Of a DNA stretch of 64,000 nucleotides, positions 54,911 through 63,882 are shown one piece after another. The DNA comes from Collimonas pratensis (GTDB lineage Bacteria; Pseudomonadota; Gammaproteobacteria; Burkholderiales; Burkholderiaceae_D): NCBI RefSeq assembly GCF_001584185.1, contig NZ_CP013234.1, forward strand, positions 5,456,001 to 5,520,000, written 5' to 3'. Made by a program: the position numbers and the translations under genes. The first letter of the stretch is position 1; each line of letters opens with the position of its first letter. The notes under the pieces are model-generated. The model saw nothing but the letters and a program-made list of their open reading frames with translations, had not been told where the DNA came from and searched no databases.

Positions 54911-56731
54911 CTACGATGTCTGTGTTGCTGCCTGTGTTACTGCTTGCGCTACCTGGTTATTGGACGAATAGCTAAAACGGCATTCCTGCGGATAGGGAAA
55001 GACATCGTCGAAATGCCCTTCCTGTATGTGCTGCTTGCGTTGTTGCCAATATTGCTGGGTTAGCAAATCGGCATGATGCTTGATGAAATACTTCTTCACG
55101 TTCGGATTTCCGAGAAGAAATACTCCGAACTGCTCTGGAAAGACATCGTTTTTGGCGATCGCATACCAGGGCTCGGCCGACATTTCATCCTCTTCATTGC
55201 GCGGCTGCGGGATCACGCGGAAATTGCAGTCGGTAATGTATTCAATCTCATCATAGTCGTAAAACACGACCCGATTGTGACGCGTGACGCCAAAATTTTT
55301 GTACAGCATGTCGCCCGGAAAGATATTCGCGGCGACCAGTTCCTTGATGGCGTTGCCGTATTCGGTAATGCCATGTTCCAGCGCTGCCTGGTCATCGTTT
55401 TGCTCGGCGTTGCTGAGGTAAATGTTGAGCGGCACCATGCGCCGCTCTATATACAGGTGCTTGATGATGATTTCATCGCCGTCTTCTTCCACCACCGAGG
55501 GTGCCACTTGCTTCAGTTCGGCCAGCAGTTCGTCGGCGAATCGGGCACGCGGAAAGGCCACGCTGGAGTATTCCAGGGTATCGGCCATGCGGCCGACACG
55601 GTCGTGATGCTTGACCAGCAGGTATTTTTCCTTGACCAGGGCGTTGGTGGTTTCCTTCGGCGCCGGGAAGAAGTCCTTGATCACCTTGAACACATAGGGA
55701 AACGAGGGCAAGGCGAACACCACCATGACCAGCCCGCGGATGCCGGGAGCGATTTCGAAGTTGTCCGAGGAATGTCGCAGATGACGCAGGAAATCGCGGT
55801 AAAACAGCGCTTTTCCCAGCTTTTGCAAACCCAGGATGGTGTAGATCTCACTGCGCGGCTTGTTCGGCAGCAGGCTGCGCAGGAACTGCACATAGGCCGA
55901 CGGCACTTCCATGTCGACCATGAAATAGGCGCGCGTGAAGGAGAACAGGATAGTCAGGATCTTGTTATCGAACAGCACCGCGTCCAGCACCAGCTTGCCG
56001 TCGCGGTCATGCAAGATGGGCACGACGAAGGGATATTCGCGCGGTCCGTTGATCATCTTGCCGACCACGTAGGCGCCCTTGTTACGGTAGAAGGCGTTCG
56101 ACAAGACCTGGATCTGGTGATTCGGCTCCAGCGGCGTGTCGCCGAAGGCTTGGCGGATGCGCTCTTCAGCCAGCAAGACGTCGCGGTCGAGGTCGGCAAA
56201 CGGCCGCTGCAACTGCAGATTGGTGATCAGGCGCTTGAGCGTATAGTGCAGGCCGTCCTTGGCCGGGTAGTACACCCGGTAGGTCGGCAGCGCTTCGTCG
56301 GTGTCGATGTATTCGGTCGATACCGCCGGCCGCACGAAGATGAAATCGTTATGGAAATAGGTACGGTGCAGGATGTTGCAGCAAACCGAATTGAAGAAGG
56401 TTTCCGCCAGCTCCGGCTGCTTGTGATAGGTCAGCATACCGATGTAGTGCAGCTTGACTTCACGCCAGACTTCGTCGGTCAGGTCGCCTTGATCATATTC
56501 GTCTTCCAGCGCCTGCACGCATTCGCGTACACGCGCATCGTAGAAGCCGATCCGTTCGCGCGCCGCCAACTGAGCGGTTTTCCAGTCTGCTTCTTCAAAA
56601 TGCCGCTTGGCCAGCACGCTGGCTTCACGGAACAAACGGTAATGCTTGTCGAAACCGTCCAAAATCATGCGCGCAGTATCGAAAGCGATCTGCGACGACA
56701 GTAATTTCGGAAAGTTTCCAGAGGTGATCAC
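54911..56731 (-). CDS. aceK: Isocitrate dehydrogenase kinase/phosphatase AceK
   Basis: A 606-residue bifunctional enzyme that switches isocitrate dehydrogenase and thereby sends acetyl-CoA carbon to the glyoxylate bypass. The ATP loop is in [18 protein letters not shown], the catalytic region in [38 protein letters not shown] (quoted in parts), and length matches the family. GTG at 56731 overlaps the upstream stop (GTGA). The C-terminal tail [14 protein letters not shown] is a short Gln/Thr/Ala repeat. Its place among acetyl-CoA-yielding leucine genes makes metabolic sense. Confidence 0.95.
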   Translation of the reverse strand: MITSGNFPKLLSSQIAFDTARMILDGFDKHYRLFREASVLAKRHFEEADWKTAQLAARERIGFYDARVRECVQALEDEYDQGDLTDEVWREVKLHYIGMLTYHKQPELAETFFNSVCCNILHRTYFHNDFIFVRPAVSTEYIDTDEALPTYRVYYPAKDGLHYTLKRLITNLQLQRPFADLDRDVLLAEERIRQAFGDTPLEPNHQIQVLSNAFYRNKGAYVVGKMINGPREYPFVVPILHDRDGKLVLDAVLFDNKILTILFSFTRAYFMVDMEVPSAYVQFLRSLLPNKPRSEIYTILGLQKLGKALFYRDFLRHLRHSSDNFEIAPGIRGLVMVVFALPSFPYVFKVIKDFFPAPKETTNALVKEKYLLVKHHDRVGRMADTLEYSSVAFPRARFADELLAELKQVAPSVVEEDGDEIIIKHLYIERRMVPLNIYLSNAEQNDDQAALEHGITEYGNAIKELVAANIFPGDMLYKNFGVTRHNRVVFYDYDEIEYITDCNFRVIPQPRNEEDEMSAEPWYAIAKNDVFPEQFGVFLLGNPNVKKYFIKHHADLLTQQYWQQRKQHIQEGHFDDVFPYPQECRFSYSSNNQVAQAVTQAATQTS

Positions 56732-57669
56732 AGCGCGAACCGTTCCTTCCAGCCTGCCAGCATAGCCAAGCTGACGCCGATGCCGCCGCACACCACGATC
56801 AGCGGCCGCTTATATGGCGCCAGTGCCGGCAGATTTTCATAGGCCACCGCCAGCGCCGCGCCGCAAGCCGGTTCCACCAGGGTGCGCATCTGGTCGGCGA
56901 ACAGCAACGCCGCCGAGACTGCCTGGGCATCGCTGACCACCACGCTGTGAACTTCATGGCGCTGGGTCCAGGCGAAACATTCGGCGGCTACACGCTTGGC
57001 GGCCAGGGTCGAAGCAATCGAGGTGATCGCCGGCAAGCTTACCAGTTCACCAGCGCGCACGGCGGCGTTGAGCGAGGCGGCGCCGTCGGTTTCGGCTGCA
57101 ATCAGCGGGATGTGCGCCAGGCCGTTGCGATGCAGGCCGCTCAGCACGCCGCTCATCAGGCCGCCGCCGCCTACTGAGCAGATGACGACGTCAAAGTCGA
57201 CGCCCTGCTCGCGCGCCTGCTGCACCGCTTCGTCGATCATGGTGGCATTGCCGTCCCAGATATCGGGATGGTCGAAAGGCGGGATATAGACGCTGCCGGG
57301 CTGCTCGCACAGTTGCAGCGCCAGCTGGTTGGCCTCGTCCCAGACCGCGCCGTGCACGATGACCTCGGCGCCGATATCGCGGATGCGCTGGCAGACGGTG
57401 GCGGCGGTGCTTTCAGGGACGACGATGGTGGTCTTGATGCCAAGCGCGGCGCCGGCGAAGGCAGCGGCAAAGCCGGCATTGCCGCCGGACGGACACACCA
57501 GGTGGCTGGCGCCGGCAGCTACCGCACGCTGGCATAGCAAGCCGATGCCGCGCAGCTTGAAGGAGCCGGCCGGCTGGGTGTTTTCCATCTTCAGCAACAC
57601 CTGTTTGCCGAGTGCGACGGAAAGTTGCGGATGTCGCAGTAACGCGGTGTGAATATGCAGTGAAGTCAT
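56728..57669 (-). CDS. PLP-dependent serine/threonine dehydratase-like protein
   Basis: A 313-residue fold-type II PLP enzyme. The PLP Lys is in [13 protein letters not shown], the substrate loop in [12 protein letters not shown] and the phosphate loop in [12 protein letters not shown]. It resembles eukaryotic-type L-serine dehydratase more than biosynthetic IlvA, since no ACT regulatory domain follows. It would form pyruvate or 2-oxobutyrate. It is translationally coupled to aceK by a four-base overlap, an unexpected pairing. Confidence 0.9.
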   Translation of the reverse strand: MTSLHIHTALLRHPQLSVALGKQVLLKMENTQPAGSFKLRGIGLLCQRAVAAGASHLVCPSGGNAGFAAAFAGAALGIKTTIVVPESTAATVCQRIRDIGAEVIVHGAVWDEANQLALQLCEQPGSVYIPPFDHPDIWDGNATMIDEAVQQAREQGVDFDVVICSVGGGGLMSGVLSGLHRNGLAHIPLIAAETDGAASLNAAVRAGELVSLPAITSIASTLAAKRVAAECFAWTQRHEVHSVVVSDAQAVSAALLFADQMRTLVEPACGAALAVAYENLPALAPYKRPLIVVCGGIGVSLAMLAGWKERFAL

Positions 57670-57760
57670 GTTCTTGACGCTGTTGCCTTTTTTTCAATTG
57701 TGCCATTAAACAAAGAAAATACATAACGCATTTTCTGACGAGCAGAGCGAATAACCTGGG

Positions 57761-57840
57761 CCGTCTAGGCAACCCCGACTATGCATCCCCGCCTAGGCGA
57801 CCCCGACTACGCGTCCCGGTCTAGGCGACCCCGTCGTTCC
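57761..57840. repeat. 28-base tandem repeat, nearly three units
   Basis: Units at 57761-57788 and 57789-57816 share CTAGGC(A/G)ACCCCGACTA(T/C)GC(A/G)TCC; a third, diverged, partial unit follows to 57840. The first two differ at only a few positions. It is followed directly by a REP pair. Confidence 0.8.
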
Positions 57841-57914
57841 CGCGCACGCGGGAATCCATTTTTTTGCCGCTTGCCTAGTCCGTACCATGGATCCCCGCGT
57901 GCGCGGGGATGACG
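57832..57914. repeat. REP doublet with CCCGCG-CA-CGCGGG hairpins
   Basis: Left arm 57832-57859 (CGTCGTTCCCGCGCACGCGG then GAATCCAT) and right arm 57887-57914 are inverted copies with three mismatches in 28. Each arm is a hairpin in itself. This is the usual look of a dispersed REP/BIME pair between the dehydratase and isovaleryl-CoA dehydrogenase genes, and it could also limit read-through. Confidence 0.85.
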
Positions 57915-57927
57915 CCGCACTGTTTAT

Positions 57928-59112
57928 TTACATCGTTTCCGCAAACAACTCTCGCCCAATCAGCATGCGGCGGATTTCGCTGGTGCCGGCGCCGATTTCG
58001 TACAGCTTGGCGTCGCGCCACAGGCGTCCAACCGGATACTCATTGATATAACCGTTGCCGCCCAGCGCCTGGATCGCTTCGCCCGCCATCCAGGTGGCTT
58101 TTTCCGCCGAATACAGGATCGCGCCGGCGGCATCCTTGCGCAAGGCGCGGGCCGCGGCCGGGTTCTTGGCGCGGTCGCAAGCCTGGCCCACTGCGTAGAC
58201 ATAGGCCTTGCATGCCATCATGGTCGAATACATATCGGCCAGCTTGCCTTGCATCAGCTGGAATTCGCCGATGGACTGGCCGAACTGCTTGCGGTCATGC
58301 ACGTAAGGGACTACGACATCCATGCATGCTTGCATGATACCAAGCGGACCGCCGGACAAAACCGTGCGCTCATAGTCCAGGCCGGACATCAGGACGTTGA
58401 CGCCCTTGCCCAAGCCGCCCAGCACATTTTCGGCCGGCACTTCGCAATCCTGGAACACCAGTTCGCCGGTGTGCGAGCCGCGCATGCCAAGCTTGTCCAG
58501 CTTTTGCGCGACGCTGAAGCCCTTGAAGCTCTTTTCGATCAGGAAGGCGGTCATGCCGCGGGCGCCAGCTTCCAGGTCGGTCTTGGCGTAGACCACCAGG
58601 ACGTCGGCGTCGGGGCCGTTGGTAATCCACATCTTGCTGCCGTTCAGGATATAGCGGTCACCCTTGAGCTCGGCGCGCAGCTTCATGCTGACGACGTCGG
58701 AACCGGCGTTCGGCTCGGACATGGCGAGCGCGCCGACATGGTCGCCGGAGATCAGTTTCGGCAGGTATTTGGCTTTTTGTTCAGGGCTGCCGTTGCGCTT
58801 GATCTGGTTCACGCACAGGTTCGAGTGGGCGCCGTAGGACAGGCCGACCGAGGCTGAAGCGCGCGAGATTTCTTCCATGGCGATGATGTGCGCCAGGTAG
58901 CCCATGCCGCTGCCGCCGTATTCTTCTTCCGCGGTGATGCCGAGCAGGCCAAGATCGCCCATTTTCTTCCACAGGTCCATCGGAAACTGGTCGTTTCGGT
59001 CGATTTCAGCGGCGCGCGGGGCGATTTCCGCTGCGGCAAATTCCTGGATGGCGCTGCGCAATGCATCGATGTCTTCGCCGTGATCGAACGTCAGGCCTGG
59101 TAAATGGATCAT
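57928..59112 (-). CDS. liuA: Isovaleryl-CoA dehydrogenase
   Basis: A 394-residue FAD acyl-CoA dehydrogenase. It has [53 protein letters not shown] and [31 protein letters not shown]. The catalytic Glu characteristic of the isovaleryl subgroup is in [16 protein letters not shown]. It starts leucine catabolism after the branched-chain keto-acid dehydrogenase. The ATG at 59112 has AAGGAGA before it. It is the first enzyme gene after the liuR regulator. Confidence 0.95.
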   Translation of the reverse strand: MIHLPGLTFDHGEDIDALRSAIQEFAAAEIAPRAAEIDRNDQFPMDLWKKMGDLGLLGITAEEEYGGSGMGYLAHIIAMEEISRASASVGLSYGAHSNLCVNQIKRNGSPEQKAKYLPKLISGDHVGALAMSEPNAGSDVVSMKLRAELKGDRYILNGSKMWITNGPDADVLVVYAKTDLEAGARGMTAFLIEKSFKGFSVAQKLDKLGMRGSHTGELVFQDCEVPAENVLGGLGKGVNVLMSGLDYERTVLSGGPLGIMQACMDVVVPYVHDRKQFGQSIGEFQLMQGKLADMYSTMMACKAYVYAVGQACDRAKNPAAARALRKDAAGAILYSAEKATWMAGEAIQALGGNGYINEYPVGRLWRDAKLYEIGAGTSEIRRMLIGRELFAETM

Positions 59113-59177
59113 GTTGTCTCCTTCGTTATTCTTGCGAGTGGTGTAATCGGAAATGGGTGAGGATTGCGAAACGACGG

Positions 59178-59603
59178 TCAGTCCTTGGGACCGGCCGCCG
59201 CCAGCGCCGGATGATCGCTCAGCTGGCCGCTGTTCAGCAGGCGCCGGCATTCATCTTCATGGGCGGTGATTTCTTCCAGCGTGACTTCGATGTCTTCGCG
59301 CTGCTGTTCCAGATGTTCGCGGTGGCGGGCCAGCACCTGCAGGAACAGTTCCAGTTGCGGCGCCGAGTCCTTGGGCGAATCGTACATGTCGACCAGGCTC
59401 TTGATTTCCGACAGCGTCAGACCCAGGCGTTTGCCGCGCAGGGTCAGTTTCAGGCGGGTGCGCTCGCGCCCGGCATACACGCGGTTGCGGCCGCCGGCGC
59501 CATCCCGCTTCGGGCTCAGCAAGCCCTGATCCTCATAGAAACGGATCGCCCGCGGGGTAATATCGAATTCGCGGGCCAGTTCGGTGATGGTGTAAGTGGG
59601 CAT
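59178..59603 (-). CDS. liuR: MerR-family regulator of leucine/isovalerate degradation
   Basis: A 141-residue MerR-type protein: winged helix [28 protein letters not shown], then a long dimerisation helix (about 85-125, coiled coil) and no metal-binding Cys. This is the LiuR form found at the head of liu operons in proteobacteria, where it represses or controls them. It is 65 bases before liuA on the same strand. The ATG at 59603 is chosen for the family start; there is no good ribosome-binding site. Confidence 0.9.
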   Translation of the reverse strand: MPTYTITELAREFDITPRAIRFYEDQGLLSPKRDGAGGRNRVYAGRERTRLKLTLRGKRLGLTLSEIKSLVDMYDSPKDSAPQLELFLQVLARHREHLEQQREDIEVTLEEITAHEDECRRLLNSGQLSDHPALAAAGPKD

Positions 59604-59652
59604 GATCAGATAGTCATCAAGGAACAAAATTGCTGGTTTAGGTACAATGGCA

Positions 59653-59668
59653 GTTAACGTTAACGTAA
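59653..59668 (-). promoter_or_regulatory. Palindromic operator upstream of liuR
   Basis: GTTAACGTTAAC (59653-59664) is a perfect 12-base palindrome that continues into GTAA to 59668. On the minus strand TTTACG is followed after 19 bases by TACCTA, the long spacing typical of MerR-type promoters. It lies about 50 bases before the liuR ATG and is probably the LiuR site; the resemblance to the published LiuR motif is from memory. Confidence 0.5.
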
Positions 59669-59703
59669 AGCACATTGTAGGCGCGCTGGCGGAAAATGAA
59701 AAC

Positions 59704-60238
59704 ACCGAAAAACTACTGGCGTTCCTAAAGTGACGTAGAAGTTGGGATTACTGCCGTAGAAGGTGAGATTTTTGCCTTGATAAATGAGACCAGTATTGAT
59801 TGACGTATCCGGTGGGCCTCATGCGGGTGTTGGGCGCGGTATATTCAAGTCAATTTGAGCACGAGTCACAACCAAGGCGGTCGTAACTTATGTGCACAGC
59901 CACATCTGTTTGCATAGCAAAGCGAGCAGCCATAGAACCTGTTTACGGGACCGCCGCACACCCAGCGCTCTTGATCAGCACAGTCACTAACTTTACATGG
60001 GAATACGCTGGAGGGGGAAGGTCAATTCGTTCAAGTAAAAATCAAAAAATACGCAAAATATCGATCCATCATAATTGATACCATTACAATTTAGGTGACA
60101 GCACCATTTAACGCGCAGCGTCGTGTACGACTGAAATGACCGTTGTATTTTGCAAGAACGCCATTTTTCTTTTGTTGAGCGCCAATAATGCCCCAACCTG
60201 GCGCCCATTTTAATGAGTATTTCACACGCAAAACAGCT
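59704..60238. other. Intergenic boundary region, no gene recognised
   Basis: About 535 bases between the liu cluster and the accessory genes. On the minus strand there are short Cys-rich and Tyr/Asn-rich stretches broken by stops that could be a decayed gene, but no family is recognised. GC falls across this region. It is the likely left edge of the accessory DNA. Confidence 0.35.
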
Positions 60239-60991
60239 ATGAAAAAAGTGTCGGAAACCGATATTGAACGGCTGAAATTTAGCTTAGCAGTTAAGCTCGA
60301 AGAGAAAAAATGGGCCTTTAAACAGAAGGAACTGGAATTTAACGAAGCTGGACAGCATTTGCGGTCGTTGAACGGTTTTTTATGGCAAGTACCTGGAATG
60401 GCGATCGCAATTACTGGCGGCATTTGGTATGGGGTCTCCAATATTCAAGTTGATGTTACTAAGGCCTGGATATTATGTTTTGTTGGTGCATTTAACATAC
60501 TGACAATAGTTGTTCTTTGGCGCTTACGGTGGCTAATTGATTTGCAAATATTAATTCAGAAAAATTTTATCGAAAAACCTGAGACTGAACAGAATAAAGG
60601 GATTCCCACATGGCCTCCTCAATGGCTTTTTGGATGGCTTCCTAAATGGTTTCCGAAACGCTGCTTTGTCGTCACTAATTGGAGCCTATTATTGGCATCT
60701 GCCGCCTTGCTTAGTTTCGTTGGTGCGGCACACCCGACTTTTATCAAGAAATCCGATGAATTGAAAGAGTCACCGAGTGCGTTGAATTTGCAACTGGGGT
60801 CGTTGCTGGAAGCACAAACCTTGATTCAAGCACAAATACAAACGCTGATTCGGGGGCAATTGTCATTTTCCGCAAGCGCTCAGGTCAATTCGGTCATTTG
60901 CAATAACACAGATAAAAAGATGAAATCCAATCATAAAAAATCCTCTGTACCGAAATTGAACAGCAATCAGGCAAGATGCAAGGTCGATTGA
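60239..60991 (+). CDS. Three-TM protein with N-terminal coiled coil, unknown function
   Basis: A 250-residue protein of no recognised family. A charged helical N-terminus (about 1-40, EEKKWAFKQKELEFNEAG) precedes helices at about 48-67, 80-105 and 148-168. A proline/tryptophan-rich loop lies between (GIPTWPPQWLFGWLPKWFP). The soluble C-terminus contains a Gln/Leu helical stretch (LLEAQTLIQAQIQTLIRGQL). GC is clearly below the chromosome. The end overlaps the start of the methyltransferase gene, so the two form a unit. Confidence 0.65.
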   Translation: MKKVSETDIERLKFSLAVKLEEKKWAFKQKELEFNEAGQHLRSLNGFLWQVPGMAIAITGGIWYGVSNIQVDVTKAWILCFVGAFNILTIVVLWRLRWLIDLQILIQKNFIEKPETEQNKGIPTWPPQWLFGWLPKWFPKRCFVVTNWSLLLASAALLSFVGAAHPTFIKKSDELKESPSALNLQLGSLLEAQTLIQAQIQTLIRGQLSFSASAQVNSVICNNTDKKMKSNHKKSSVPKLNSNQARCKVD

Positions 60992-61596
60992 GTCAAATGG
61001 ATACAGTTTCCTGGGAAAGTTACGACGTTCATAGTGAGCAGTTTTTTCAAACTTATGAAGGGCTGAATTTTGCCAAAATCCATCGAGCTTTTTTACGATT
61101 CTTACCAATCAAAGGATCACGTTGTCTTGATGTCGGCGCAGGTTCTGGTCGCGACGCGTATGCATTGGCGAAACGAGGTTATTACGTAACTGCTGTTGAG
61201 CCTAGTGATTCGATGAGGCATCTTGCGGAAAGTAATCATCGACATCCCGATATTCACTGGGTAGCTGACAGCCTTCCATCTTTGAAGCAAGTCCGCTCCC
61301 TTCAAATGAAATACGAATTTATACTGTTGAGCGCGGTTTGGATGCATGTGCATCCGAATCGTCGAGAGGAAGCACTTAATACACTCTCGTCTTTGCTGAC
61401 ACGAGACGGGCATATCGCACTGACTGTTCGCTTGGGGCCTGCAAGCAGTGAACGAATAATGTATCCAGTAATAGTGGAAGAATTGATTACTCAGGCTGAA
61501 AAACAGGGGCTCTTTCCTGTTTATGTTAGTCGTGCCATGACCGATCGAATGAACAGGCACGAGGTTACATGGAAGAAAATCGTGCTTACGAGGTAA
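60976..61596 (+). CDS. Class I SAM-dependent methyltransferase
   Basis: A 206-residue methyltransferase. It has CLDVGAGSGRDAYALAKRGY (SAM motif I), VTAVEPSDSMRHLA, HWVADSLPSL and the post-motif HVHPNRREEALNTLSSLLTRDGHIALTVR. The substrate is unknown. It overlaps the preceding membrane-protein gene by 16 bases if the first ATG is used; the ATG at 60997 would leave no overlap. Confidence 0.82.
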   Translation: MQGRLSQMDTVSWESYDVHSEQFFQTYEGLNFAKIHRAFLRFLPIKGSRCLDVGAGSGRDAYALAKRGYYVTAVEPSDSMRHLAESNHRHPDIHWVADSLPSLKQVRSLQMKYEFILLSAVWMHVHPNRREEALNTLSSLLTRDGHIALTVRLGPASSERIMYPVIVEELITQAEKQGLFPVYVSRAMTDRMNRHEVTWKKIVLTR

Positions 61597-61719
61597 GGTA
61601 GCCCACGCAAAAATGATGGCTACTTGACATGCTACCAAGTTCCGACATCCTGTTTGCAGAATCAATTTTATGGTGTAACTACTATGCCCTCGCCCTTCTC
61701 ATAGCTTATCGAGGGCTAT

Positions 61720-62151
61720 ATGAAAAGCAAGCACTGTGCCGCGTGCAGTCAGATATTCTACCCACGTCCCCAAGTTCCGCTACAAAACTACTGTGCTGCC
61801 CCAGCCTGCCAGCGTGAACGACGACGCCGCTGGCAAGAAAAAAAACGACAGTCCGATCCCGACTATCAAGACAACCAAACTCGGGCCCAACAAACCTGGT
61901 GCAAAAAACATCCAGATTACTGGCACGATTACCGCATCACTCATCCGGAGTATATGAAGCGAAATCGTACTCAGCAACGTGAACGCAATGAACAAGCGCC
62001 GGCGAGTTCAATTGCAAAGATGGACGCGTCAGCGCCGATTTTTCGTTTGCAATCAGGGATATATCGCATTACCAGCGTCTCGTCAGCTGGTATTGCAAAG
62101 AAGAACGCGTGGATTGTGGAAATCACTTTAGTTTCAGATACTTACCGGTAA
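61720..62151 (+). CDS. Cys-rich small protein of a serine-recombinase cassette (3' decayed)
   Basis: A 143-residue protein. The N-terminus has a zinc-type HCAACSQIFYPRPQVPLQNYC/CQRERRR region (four or five Cys), then Trp/Tyr-rich WCKKHPDYWHDYRITHPEYMKRNRTQQRERN. The C-terminus repeats IAK (SIAKMDAS, GIAKKNAW). GAGGG five bases before the ATG supports the start. The sequence beyond the stop continues in-frame with a third IAK and, after one frameshift, a Cys-rich tail up to 62299. I recall such small proteins upstream of serine recombinases and ParB-like genes. The function is unknown; DNA binding is a guess. Confidence 0.72.
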   Translation: MKSKHCAACSQIFYPRPQVPLQNYCAAPACQRERRRRWQEKKRQSDPDYQDNQTRAQQTWCKKHPDYWHDYRITHPEYMKRNRTQQRERNEQAPASSIAKMDASAPIFRLQSGIYRITSVSSAGIAKKNAWIVEITLVSDTYR

Positions 62152-62170
62152 CCCGAGGGAATTGCAAAGA
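62011..62170 (+). repeat. ATTGCAAAG motif, three in-frame copies
   Basis: ATTGCAAAGA begins at 62011, 62092 (with one base less matched) and 62161. The spacings of 81 and 69 bases are both multiples of three, so all three encode IAK in the same frame, although the third lies after the annotated stop at 62149-62151. This marks the repeat as a protein-level feature. Confidence 0.7.
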
Positions 62171-62316
62171 GAGGACTTGATAGGCGCAACGACACACCGC
62201 TGTTACTGTAGCTTCAGGTGCGCGATGAATACAGCATGCAAGATTAGATGCGGTGATTGCGAGAAAGAAAATTCCCATGCACAACATCGTCTGCCGTAAT
62301 TTGGAGGACGAACCGT

Positions 62317-63882
62317 ATGTTACGAGATCAGGCAGGCGATGGCGATGTTCTGAATGCCTCGCAATTCCAGGCAGCAGAGTATGTGAGGATGTCGACCGAA
62401 CACCAACAATACTCGACTGAAAATCAACGCGACAAAATTCGCGAATACGCGGTCCAACGCAACATCGAGATCGTGCGCACCTATGCCGACGAGGGTAAAA
62501 GCGGCCTGCGTATCGATGGTCGTCAGGCATTGCAACGTTTGATTAAGGACGTCGAAACGGGCACCGCCGATTTCCAGATCATCTTGGTGTACGACGTCAG
62601 CAGGTGGGGACGATTTCAAGATGCGGACGAAAGTGCTTATTACGAGTACGTATGTCGACGCGCTGGCATCCAAGTCGCCTATTGTGCCGAACAATTCGAG
62701 AACGACGGCTCGCCGGTTTCGACCATCGTCAAGGGCGTCAAACGGGCCATGGCTGGCGAATACAGTCGAGAGTTGTCAGCCAAGGTATTTGCGGGACAAT
62801 GTCGACTAATTGAACTGGGATATCGACAAGGTGGACCCGCCGGGTATGGCTTGCGGCGCGTATTGATTGACCAGTCCGGGGCCGTCAAAAGCGAACTTGC
62901 GCGTGGCGAACACAAAAGCCTCCAGACGGATCGTGTGATTTTGATGCCCGGCCCCGAAGGCGAAACCCACATCGTTAACCAGATTTATCAATGGTTCATC
63001 GACGACAGCCTCAACGAATATGAGATTGCCGAACGCCTAAACACCATGAATATCGTGACTGACCTCGGCCGACCTTGGACACGCGCTACCGTGCACGAGG
63101 TGCTGACTAATGAGAAATATGTCGGCAACAACATTTATAACCGCATCTCTTTTAAATTGAAAAAGATGCGAGTGGTGAATAGCGCAGATATGTGGATTAG
63201 AAAGGATGGCGCCTTCGAATCTGTGGTGCCTCCAGAAATTTTCTATACTGCGCAAGGCATCATGCGCGCACGAGCTCGGCGTTTCACCGACGAGGAATTG
63301 GTTGATCGCCTTCGCTCCTTGTACAAGAACCGAGGATTCCTATCGGGACTGATCATCGACGAAATGGAAGGCATGCCGTCATCCACTGTGTATGCTCATC
63401 GATTTGGCAGTCTGATCCGAGCCTATGAAATAGTGGGCTTTACGCCCGATCGAGATTATCGCTATCTCGAAATAAACCGATTCCTGCGACGTCTGCATCC
63501 GAAAATTGTAGTGGAGACTGAAACCAATATAGCCGAGCTTGGTGGGCAGGTTGTTCGCGACTCGGCAACTGACCTGCTGCAGGTGAATCGGGAATTCTCG
63601 GTATCCCTGGTGCTAGCCCGTTGCCAGACACATGATTCAGGTCGTAACCGCTGGAAAATCCGGTTCGATAGCAGCCTGGTGCCGGACATCACTGTGGCCG
63701 TACGTCTCGACCAAACGAACCAGTCACCTCTAGATTACTATCTATTGCCGCGACTGGATTTCGGTCAGGCACGCCTTAACCTCGCAGAGCAAAATGCAAT
63801 CGAATTTGACAGCTATCGCTTTGACACTCTCGATTATCTTTATGGCATGGCGGAGCGCGCTCGCATGAGGAGAGCAGCATGA
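62317..63882 (+). CDS. Serine recombinase with non-canonical C-terminus
   Basis: A 521-residue site-specific recombinase. The catalytic domain has the active Ser in YVRMSTEHQQYSTENQ (about residue 26) and Arg in YDVSRWGRF; DGSPVSTIVKGVKRAMAGEYSRELS follows. A recombinase domain spans about 140-300 (GYGLRRVLI, IAERLNTM, WTRATVHEVLTNEKYVGN). The usual zinc-ribbon Cys pairs of large serine integrases are absent; the last 200 residues are a different domain, including VYAHRFGSLIRAYEIVGF. GGAGG is nine bases before ATG 62317. The stop overlaps the next start (ATGA). Confidence 0.92.
   Translation: MLRDQAGDGDVLNASQFQAAEYVRMSTEHQQYSTENQRDKIREYAVQRNIEIVRTYADEGKSGLRIDGRQALQRLIKDVETGTADFQIILVYDVSRWGRFQDADESAYYEYVCRRAGIQVAYCAEQFENDGSPVSTIVKGVKRAMAGEYSRELSAKVFAGQCRLIELGYRQGGPAGYGLRRVLIDQSGAVKSELARGEHKSLQTDRVILMPGPEGETHIVNQIYQWFIDDSLNEYEIAERLNTMNIVTDLGRPWTRATVHEVLTNEKYVGNNIYNRISFKLKKMRVVNSADMWIRKDGAFESVVPPEIFYTAQGIMRARARRFTDEELVDRLRSLYKNRGFLSGLIIDEMEGMPSSTVYAHRFGSLIRAYEIVGFTPDRDYRYLEINRFLRRLHPKIVVETETNIAELGGQVVRDSATDLLQVNREFSVSLVLARCQTHDSGRNRWKIRFDSSLVPDITVAVRLDQTNQSPLDYYLLPRLDFGQARLNLAEQNAIEFDSYRFDTLDYLYGMAERARMRRAA

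Noticed and set aside
57761..57914. CRISPR array
   Set aside because: Units are contiguous with no unique spacers, and the hairpins are a REP pair; no cas genes are present.
59704..60238. tRNA gene or attachment site at the edge of the accessory region
   Set aside because: No cloverleaf or CCA-like end could be found by eye, and no direct repeat pairs with the right side inside the window.
62123..62530. Minus-strand 135-codon frame over the recombinase start
   Set aside because: It is antisense to the recombinase catalytic domain and to the Cys-rich tail, and has no features of its own.
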